Origin: Mesorhizobium sp.
GTDB taxonomy: Bacteria; Pseudomonadota; Alphaproteobacteria; Rhizobiales; Rhizobiaceae
Direction of reading: 5' to 3'
DNA length: 5,460 bases
Assembly (NCBI GenBank): GCA_030698645.1
Contig: JAUYMV010000488.1
Span: forward strand, 1 to 5,460
The notes under the pieces were generated by a model. That model searched no databases. It was given only the letters and a program-made list of their open reading frames with translations, and was not told the DNA's origin. Position numbers and translations under genes: made by a program. Numbering within the stretch: position 1 is the stretch's first letter; every line of letters starts with the position of its first letter. Below, piece after piece: positions 1-3,850 of the stretch.

Positions 1-429
1 ATCGCGCGCCAGCAGCGTCTGGATGAAGTCGCCGCTGCCCTGCAGCAGGAGGTCCGGCCCGTCCTCGCGCTTCAGCCGCGCCACGGCCTCGCCGGCGTCG
101 CCCTGCAGCCTGACCGAGTTGACCCAGTCGAGCGGCGCGTCCGACGTGGTGGCGACATATTTGGTCACGGCGTTGAACGCCTTGCCGACCGGGTCGTCGG
201 CCCCGACATGGGGCCAGTGCGCGGCGAAGATCTCATAGGTCTTGCGTCCGAGCAGCAGGTCGAACGGTCTCGAAAATGTTTCGTCCATCGCCTCGTCCAC
301 CGCCTGGTCCCAGTAGGTGAACGTCCAGCCGCCCCACTCGAAGCCGCCGATCGGGTCTTCCTCCGGCCCGCCCGGCGCCTGCATGACTCCGTCGAGCGAC
401 ACGAAGGTCGCGGCGATGACTTTCCTCAT
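1..429 (-). CDS. RibD-C/dihydrofolate reductase-like protein, partial (C-terminus outside window)
   Basis: The frame is open from an ATG at 429 to the left edge, giving 143 residues; the end of the protein is not in the window. The N-terminus (MRKVIAATFVSLDGVMQAP) is the typical first strand and loop of the RibD C-terminal/DHFR-like family. LLLGRKTYEIFAAHWP (about 58-73) and LLLQGSGDFIQTLL (about 127-140) match its conserved NADPH-fold segments. Family members are small cytosolic NAD(P)H-dependent reductases, and most have no known substrate. The family is usually about 180-200 residues, so roughly a quarter is missing. A good ribosome binding site (AGGGAGA) lies 6-7 bases before the ATG. It is the third gene of the ArsR-SRPBCC-reductase operon, 30 bases after the SRPBCC stop. 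The family call is secure; the physiological substrate is unknown, and it is not a classical folate-pathway DHFR. Confidence 0.9.
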   Translation of the reverse strand, partial: MRKVIAATFVSLDGVMQAPGGPEEDPIGGFEWGGWTFTYWDQAVDEAMDETFSRPFDLLLGRKTYEIFAAHWPHVGADDPVGKAFNAVTKYVATTSDAPLDWVNSVRLQGDAGEAVARLKREDGPDLLLQGSGDFIQTLLARD

Positions 430-459
430 TCTGGTCTCCCTGGTCTATGTTCGTCCGTC

Positions 460-990
460 TCAGCTCCGCCGCGCATAGGATGGCACGGCTGGCGGCTGGC
501 GCGGCGCGGCGCCGGCGGCCTTGACGATCGCCGCCAGCCGCTCGAGGCTCTGGGTCCAGCCCTCCTCCATGCCGGCGAGGCTGCCGGCCGCCTGGCGCGC
601 CGCGCTGACGACGCGCGCGTCGAGCGTCATCTTCGTGCGCGGCCCGAGATCCTCGAAGCTGACCGTGTTGACCGCGTCGATCAGCACGCGGCCGTTGCCG
701 CCCGTAAGCGTGCTGGTGAAGGCCAGCAGTTCCGGCGCGGCGATTTCCAGAAACACGCCGCCGCCCGGATAGAGCGTGCCGTCGGGGCCGCGCATGTGGA
801 CGGCGAAGCGGCCGCCCGGCCTGGGATCGACCTCGCAGAGCGGAATCGAGAAGCCGTGCGGCCCCCACCAGGCGGCGACGCAGGCAGCACTCGTCCAGGC
901 GCGAAACACCAACTCGCGCGGCGCGTCGAGCATGCGGATGAAGCTCAGCTCCGGCAGATCGAGCGGGACGAATTCAGTGACGGCCGCCAT
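460..990 (-). CDS. SRPBCC / AHSA1-type (activator of Hsp90 ATPase homologue 1-like) protein
   Basis: This gene encodes 176 residues from an ATG at 990. The pattern FIRMLDAPRELVFRAWT (about 17-33), then AAWWGPHGFSIP (about 39-50), DPRPGGRFAVHMRGPDG (about 55-71) and GGGVFLEIAAPELLAFT (about 76-92) is the START/Bet v1-like fold of the bacterial AHSA1 (SRPBCC) family. These proteins form a cavity for small hydrophobic ligands. Despite the family name, bacterial members are not shown to act on Hsp90, and the ligand here cannot be inferred. The C-terminal 15 or so residues (after AAGAAP) are a Pro/Ala-rich tail. The start is supported by AGGGAG 7 bases upstream. The first 17 bases of the gene lie inside the 3' end of the ArsR-family gene, which indicates co-transcription and probably translational coupling. 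Pairing with an ArsR regulator and a RibD-C reductase is a recurrent arrangement in proteobacteria and actinobacteria. Confidence 0.92.
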   Translation of the reverse strand: MAAVTEFVPLDLPELSFIRMLDAPRELVFRAWTSAACVAAWWGPHGFSIPLCEVDPRPGGRFAVHMRGPDGTLYPGGGVFLEIAAPELLAFTSTLTGGNGRVLIDAVNTVSFEDLGPRTKMTLDARVVSAARQAAGSLAGMEEGWTQSLERLAAIVKAAGAAPRQPPAVPSYARRS

Positions 991-1324
991 CGGGATCTCC
1001 CTGCTGCAGTCGGGCCAGATAATCCTCGAGCCGGTCGAGGCTGGAGTCCCAGAACTGCCGGTAGGTTTCGACGAAGCCGGCTACGTCGCGCAGCGGCCCG
1101 GCCTCGAGCCGGCACGGTCGCCACTGCGCCTCGCGCCCGCGCGCGATCAGCCCGGCGCGCTCCAGCACCTTGAGATGCTTGGACACCGCCGGCAGGCTCA
1201 TCTCGAAGGGCGCCGCCAGCTCCGTCACCGAGCGCTCGCCCTCGGCCAGCCGCGCCAGGATCGCCCGGCGCGTCGGGTCGGCAAGCGCCGACAGCGTCAT
1301 CGAAAGCCGGTCCGTCGCCGTCAC
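974..1324 (-). CDS. ArsR/SmtB-family winged-helix transcriptional repressor
   Basis: This gene encodes 116 residues from a GTG start. LSALADPTRRAILARLAEGE (11-30) is the hallmark first helix pair of the ArsR family. SVTELAAPFEMSLPAVSKHLKVLERAGLI (32-60) is the helix-turn-helix, with SLPAVSKHLKVL as recognition helix. The wing follows (ARGREAQWRPCRL, 61-73). A C-terminal helix (about 80-106) probably forms the dimer interface. There is one cysteine (Cys71) and no CxC or other ArsR/SmtB metal-site pattern, so a metal sensor is unlikely. It belongs with the non-metal ArsR group that accompanies SRPBCC genes. GAGAGG about 8 bases upstream supports the GTG start; an in-frame ATG at codon 9 is a weaker alternative. 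It is first in the operon, overlaps the SRPBCC gene by 17 bases, and has an operator-like element directly upstream, so it most likely represses itself and both downstream genes. Confidence 0.93.
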   Translation of the reverse strand: MTATDRLSMTLSALADPTRRAILARLAEGERSVTELAAPFEMSLPAVSKHLKVLERAGLIARGREAQWRPCRLEAGPLRDVAGFVETYRQFWDSSLDRLEDYLARLQQGDPDGGRH

Positions 1325-1327
1325 CTA

Positions 1328-1360
1328 TTAAACCTCTCGGTTAATTAGCCGATCGGTTGA
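1328..1360. promoter_or_regulatory. Tandem operator-like sites upstream of the arsR-type gene
   Basis: Two adjacent 16-bp sites are visible on the plus strand: TAAACCTCTCGGTTAA (1329-1344) and TTAGCCGATCGGTTGA (1345-1360). They agree at 11 of 16 positions and share an AxCC-N4-GGTT dyad core. The region is far more AT-rich than its surroundings. The proximal site ends 5 bases before the GTG start and contains the GAGAGG ribosome binding site on the minus strand. A dimeric ArsR-family protein would be expected to bind such dyads, so this is the likely autoregulatory operator and probably overlaps the promoter. I cannot assign clean -35/-10 boxes. The role is inferred from position and symmetry. 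Confidence 0.6.
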
Positions 1361-1426
1361 ATAGCGCCGGCCTCCCCCAGCGTCAAGCGGATTTTTTCGG
1401 CCGCGCTGGCGCCGGCCGCCGCCCGG

Positions 1427-1483
1427 TTCCTTCTCCCCTTGCGGGAGAAGGTGGCCGAGCGAAGCGAGGTCGGATGAGGGGTG
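1427..1483 (+). repeat. Palindromic intergenic repeat, CCTTCTCCC type, copy A
   Basis: The element begins with a hairpin: CCTTCTCCC (1429-1437) pairs perfectly with GGGAGAAGG (1443-1451) around a 5-base loop. A tail containing GGCCGAGCGAAGCGAGG and GGTCGGATGAGGGG follows. The same element occurs in inverted orientation at 1553-1620. I recall this as a very abundant dispersed intergenic repeat of Bradyrhizobium-like alphaproteobacteria. It is non-coding and may act as an mRNA 3' structure or a bidirectional terminator-like element. Confidence 0.85.
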
Positions 1484-1552
1484 TTGCGTGGAGCGCGGAG
1501 TTTCCGGATGTCCGCTCAAAGCACCTGTCCCGCACCCTCTCGTCCCGTCCAG

Positions 1553-1620
1553 CACCCCTCATCCGACCTCGCTCTCGCTGCGCTCGGCTCGGCCACCTTC
1601 TCCCGCAAGGGGAGAAGGAA
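1553..1620 (-). repeat. Palindromic intergenic repeat, CCTTCTCCC type, copy B (inverted)
   Basis: This is the reverse complement of copy A, from CACCCCTCATCCGACCTCGC to the hairpin CCTTCTCCC/GGGAGAAGG next to 1620. It differs by about 11 extra bases in the middle (around 1571-1581, a CTCGCTGCG-like stretch). Copies A and B flank a 69-base spacer, so a transcript across 1427-1620 could fold into one long stem instead of two local hairpins. I see no open frame with protein character in the spacer. Confidence 0.85.
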
Positions 1621-1682
1621 AGGCGCGCCTCGCCCGGCCGCGCCACTGCATGGCGGGAACGCTGGCCGCCGTCCGTTCTCTC

Positions 1683-1700
1683 CTGACACCTCCCTGTCAG
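1683..1700. promoter_or_regulatory. Perfect 6-bp inverted repeat upstream of the DUF1579-like gene
   Basis: CTGACA (1683-1688) and TGTCAG (1695-1700) form a perfect dyad with a CCTCCC spacer, 38 bases before the chosen start of the following gene. It could be an operator or a small leader hairpin. No promoter boxes can be assigned with confidence, and a 6-bp arm may occur by chance in a region rich in palindromes. Confidence 0.3.
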
Positions 1701-1738
1701 CAGCCCTGTCGTAAGAAGCCTCAGGGATGGAGGGCATC

Positions 1739-2296
1739 ATGCAGGGCTTTGGCGATTTCGATTTCCTGGTGGGCGAATGGCGCATCACCAATGAATATCT
1801 GACCGAGCGCCTGAAGGGCGCCGGCGACTGGGAGATCTTTGCCGCCACGTCGACCGTCCAAAAGGTGATGCCACTTCACGGGACCCAGCCGGGGACCCCG
1901 TTGCCTCCGGCAACTCTCCGGCGTTCGTCGACCTTCGATCCTGCCGCCGGCACGATCGATTCGATTCGCGAACCGGTCACTCACGGCGGCAATCTCGAGC
2001 AGATGTTCGTGCCGGCCAGGGGTTTCACCGGCATGACGCTCCGGCTCTACGATCCCGCGACAGAACTCTGGTCGATCTACTGGAGCGACACCAAGACCCA
2101 CCGCCTCTTCCCGCCCACCATCGGCCGCTTCGCCAACGGCCGCGGCACCTTCTTCGGCGACGATGTCGAGGGCGGCCAGCCGGTGAAGGTGCGCTTCGAC
2201 TGGACGGCGGGCGCGAGCCCGGTCTGGGAGCAGTCGATGTCGGCCGACGGCGGGGAGACGTGGGAGAAGAACTGGGTGATGCGGTTCGAGCGGTAG
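1739..2296 (+). CDS. DUF1579-like (lipocalin/beta-barrel type) protein with a probable internal insertion
   Basis: This gene encodes 185 residues from the ATG at 1739. That start is chosen because GGAGGG lies 4 bases before it and because the protein then begins MQGFGDFDFLVGEW, as in relatives I recall; an in-frame ATG at 1727 adds only four residues. FDFLVGEWRI (7-16), MTLRLYDPATELWSIYWSD, GRFANGRGTFFGDD and WEQSMSADGGETWEKNWVMRFER are the conserved blocks of a family of small cytosolic proteins of unknown function related to DUF1579. No signal peptide or membrane segment is seen. Residues about 45-81 (PLHGTQPG to REPVT) interrupt the expected junction between QKVM and HGGNLEQMF and have no counterpart in the relatives I recall. 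The reading frame survives. Repeat elements lie on both sides of the gene. No function can be assigned. Confidence 0.85.
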   Translation: MQGFGDFDFLVGEWRITNEYLTERLKGAGDWEIFAATSTVQKVMPLHGTQPGTPLPPATLRRSSTFDPAAGTIDSIREPVTHGGNLEQMFVPARGFTGMTLRLYDPATELWSIYWSDTKTHRLFPPTIGRFANGRGTFFGDDVEGGQPVKVRFDWTAGASPVWEQSMSADGGETWEKNWVMRFER

Positions 2297-2302
2297 GGGG
2301 CT

Positions 2303-2320
2303 TGCCTTCTCCCGCAAGGG
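2303..2320 (+). repeat. Degenerate fragment of the CCTTCTCCC repeat
   Basis: TGCCTTCTCCCGCAAGGG matches the hairpin start of the repeat at 1427-1483 and 1553-1620, but the returning arm is broken after GCAAGGG (TGAGGG instead of GAGAAGG). It lies 7 bases after the stop of the DUF1579-like gene. It appears to be a decayed or partial third copy. Confidence 0.6.
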
Positions 2321-2331
2321 TGAGGGTCCGG

Positions 2332-2404
2332 TTCGCCGTAGGCGAATTCGTCGTGCCGGTGGCACGATGAAAGCGACCGAACGGGCGGGCGCTGCGAAGC
2401 AGCG
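2332..2404. repeat. Cluster of three short hairpins with 3-base loops
   Basis: Three perfect 6-bp stems follow one another: TTCGCC/GGCGAA (2332-2346, loop GTA), CGTGCC/GGCACG (2352-2366, loop GGT) and CGCTGC/GCAGCG (2390-2404, loop GAA). The last sits in a larger GC-rich near-palindrome extending to about 2416. They could terminate or stabilise the upstream transcript, but no T-run follows, so a classical intrinsic terminator is not supported. They look like part of a composite intergenic repeat. Confidence 0.55.
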
Positions 2405-2440
2405 GGCCCCGCCCCGGGTGGATCGGCGCAACCCCCGCTT

Positions 2441-2503
2441 CGTCATCCCAGGGCGGAGCCGGAGCGCAGCTCCCGCGCAGACCCTGGGATCCATGCCGTG
2501 ACG
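2441..2503 (+). repeat. Palindromic intergenic repeat, CGTCATCCCAGGG type, copy 1
   Basis: TCCCAGGG (2446-2453) pairs perfectly with CCCTGGGA (2482-2489), flanking a GC-rich loop with a further internal GGAGC/GCTCC stem. The element ends in GGATCCATGCCGTGAC (2487-2502), which is exactly complementary to 2557-2572 in the partner copy. It is a common dispersed element type in alphaproteobacteria (recalled, not searched). Confidence 0.75.
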
Positions 2504-2556
2504 CCGACACATGCGCAGCGGCGCCGGAGACCGACTCCAACGCGCCCGGCCGCCCG

Positions 2557-2618
2557 GTCACGGCATGGATCCTATGGTCTCCGCGACGGCCTCCGGCCTG
2601 CTCCGCCATAGGATGACG
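2557..2618 (-). repeat. Palindromic intergenic repeat, CGTCATCC type, copy 2 (inverted)
   Basis: GTCACGGCATGGATCC (2557-2572) is the exact reverse complement of 2487-2502. Inside it, ATCCTATGG (2569-2577) pairs with CCATAGGAT (2606-2614), and the element closes with GATGACG. The stem sequence differs from copy 1 (CCTATGG versus CCCAGGG) but both arms change together, so pairing is kept. This suggests that structure is under constraint, or that two subtypes of the repeat were placed head to head. Confidence 0.75.
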
Positions 2619-2656
2619 AGCGCCGGTTCAGGTCACCCGAGTGTCAGGTCATCCAC

Positions 2657-2881
2657 CTACTTCGCCAGCGCTTGATAGACCTTCGACCAGCGTTTCGCGC
2701 TCCCCGTGTGCAGCCGCTCGACCGCCGGGCTGACCTTGCCGCTCGCAGCCTCCGACAGCCGCCGCTGCTGCAACGTCATCATCATGAGGAGCCGCACGCC
2801 CGGGCCGAGGCTCGTGACTAGGAGCAGGACCGCGACCGACAGCGTGATCGCCCGCCAATGGTTGGAATCGAGAAAGCGCAT
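2657..2881 (-). CDS. Small single-span membrane protein, unknown function
   Basis: This gene encodes 74 residues from an ATG at 2881. I do not recognise the family. Residues about 10-36 (RAITLSVAVLLLVTSLGPG to the LLMMM stretch) form one strongly hydrophobic segment. After it comes a basic, polar tail of about 38 residues (QQRRLSEAASGKVSPAVERL onward) ending in Trp-Ser-Lys-Val-Tyr-Gln-Ala-Leu-Ala-Lys. That fits a small inner-membrane protein with a short N-terminus and a soluble C-terminal tail. No good ribosome binding site precedes the ATG. The frame stays open upstream to a TTG at 2941, which would add a Pro-rich stretch of 20 residues, but that start has no Shine-Dalgarno either. It has GC-rich codon use like the left part and belongs to the host backbone. 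It stands alone, with no operon partner visible. The coding call is moderate and rests on the membrane segment and the charged tail. Confidence 0.55.
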   Translation of the reverse strand: MRFLDSNHWRAITLSVAVLLLVTSLGPGVRLLMMMTLQQRRLSEAASGKVSPAVERLHTGSAKRWSKVYQALAK

Positions 2882-2959
2882 GGGGGAACTCGGGTGGGGT
2901 GGCTCAAGCGGAGAGAGTAGAAGGATGGGGGCGTCGGGCAAGGTGGGGCACGGTGGCTT

Positions 2960-3030
2960 CCCTACGCCACGCGCCTCCCAAACACTCTCTATCAGCGGCG
3001 CTAACTACCGCTGGAGTAAAATCATTGCTA
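2960..3030. other. Composition boundary: probable left edge of an acquired segment
   Basis: Left of about 2960 the sequence is strongly GC-rich with G/C-ending codons. From about 2980 onward A/T-rich words appear (AGTAAAATCATT near 3015, ATTAAAAATGG near 3231) and codon use in both following genes includes many AAA, ATT, GTT, TCA and TTG codons. No integrase, transposase, tRNA end or clear flanking repeat is visible at the junction. A weak AGCGG/CCGCT inverted repeat (2994-3012) is the only structure seen. The interval 2882-3073 otherwise holds no gene I can support. Confidence 0.6.
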
Positions 3031-3127
3031 GAACCCCCATATTCGATTTGGGTCTACATTAGGGGATGGTCACCTGCACAGCAACGAACTGTCGAACCCG
3101 CGGCTAGGCTGGGTCCTTGATGAGGCG

Positions 3128-3850
3128 GTGGTGCCGAACGCTACGCTTAGGCAAGGCGATTTGATACGATTCGATGGATCAATAGACCCTCTTCGATCGC
3201 TTGGGCTGGTCGTCACGGCAGATTGTGATATTAAAAATGGAAAGCACGCGCAGGTCATAACTCTCGTACCTGTGGTCTCCTCTAGAGATATACTTGAGAA
3301 TTATCTCATCCCTGAGCATTGTGATAGATTAAGAGATCAAATAGAAACTTTTGCATTTCGCTCTATTTCAATCGAATTGTCGCAATCTTGGGATACAAAG
3401 ATGGCACTTCTTCGTGAAGCAGCGATGCATGACGAGAAAGCGGAGGTAACGGCCTGGCAAATCGCAGCTCAGTTTGCGCTTTCAACTGTGAATATGATGT
3501 CCATTTCAGAGTACAAACTATTGATCACGGAAATGAAAGTTTCTCCGAAGAAGCCGTCTAGCTTCGTGGACCAAATACGAAGCCGAGGGGACTTAATGAT
3601 TTTGCCGGATGCGTCAGAGCTGGGCGTTAGCGGACGTATCGCTTGGGTTCGCCACATTTGGCAGGTTTCTGTTTCTGACATAGCGCTGAAAACATCCGAC
3701 GTGAGCTATCGCAAAGGTGAGCGAATCGCGCGGCTCGATTCCCCCTATAGGTACCGACTGACCCAATTGATGGCCCAGGTTTTTGCTGACATAGGACTTC
3801 CGGATTTTGTCGACTGCATAAGCTTTACGGTTGAGGAAAATTTGGCATGA
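3128..3850 (+). CDS. Unrecognised protein with TADCD motif, first gene of a two-gene cassette
   Basis: This gene encodes 240 residues from the GTG at 3128; a second GTG at 3131 has the better-spaced GAGG, and the frame continues open upstream to 3032 (see findings). I do not recognise a named family. The N-terminus reads QGDLIRF (9-15), then LGLVVTADCDIKNGKHAQ (25-42), a hydrophobic strand ending in Asp32-Cys33-Asp34 followed by a Lys/His stretch, then ITLVPVVSS. The C-terminus has RIARLDSPYRYRLTQLMAQV (199-218) leading to GLPD (223-226). This layout (a short strand ending in CD plus a terminal RL-sPyR-L-Q-fa-GLP block) recalls uncharacterised proteins with an SQ-x-CD motif encoded near NTPases; that resemblance is from memory. 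There is no signal peptide or membrane segment. Its stop overlaps the helicase start as ATGA, which implies translational coupling and a joint function. Codon use is unlike the left-hand genes. Confidence 0.85.
   Translation: MVPNATLRQGDLIRFDGSIDPLRSLGLVVTADCDIKNGKHAQVITLVPVVSSRDILENYLIPEHCDRLRDQIETFAFRSISIELSQSWDTKMALLREAAMHDEKAEVTAWQIAAQFALSTVNMMSISEYKLLITEMKVSPKKPSSFVDQIRSRGDLMILPDASELGVSGRIAWVRHIWQVSVSDIALKTSDVSYRKGERIARLDSPYRYRLTQLMAQVFADIGLPDFVDCISFTVEENLA

Noticed and set aside
208..1173. Long plus-strand open frame (321 codons) across the left operon
   Set aside because: It is antisense to three well-supported family members, its translation is Arg/Ala-rich and of low complexity, and it arises from GC-rich codon bias on the opposite strand.
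1427..1620. CRISPR-like repeat-spacer arrangement
   Set aside because: There are only two full copies, in opposite orientation, with internal palindromes of a dispersed intergenic repeat. There is no regular direct repeat and no cas gene.
1357..1802. Several overlapping short open frames in the intergenic repeat region
   Set aside because: They are translations of the palindromic repeats (FSPCGRRW- or LLPQGEKE-like peptides), a common false gene call in repeat-rich alphaproteobacterial genomes.
2332..2416. Intrinsic terminator after the DUF1579-like gene
   Set aside because: GC-rich hairpins are present but no T-run follows any of them, so only a structured repeat is claimed.
1721..2512. 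Minus-strand open frame of 263 codons opposite the DUF1579-like gene
   Set aside because: It runs antisense to a recognisable family protein and through repeat elements, with Arg/Pro/Ala-rich sequence. It is a shadow of GC-rich coding.
2025..2609. Minus-strand open frame of 194 codons
   Set aside because: It crosses the 3' half of the DUF1579-like gene and the intergenic hairpins, and its C-terminal part is low-complexity Arg/Ser. There is no protein-like hydrophobic pattern.
3020..3060. Sigma70-type promoter for the cassette (TTGCTA at 3025, TACATT at 3055)
   Set aside because: The spacing is about 24 bases and neither box is close to consensus. No better pair was found, so no promoter is annotated.
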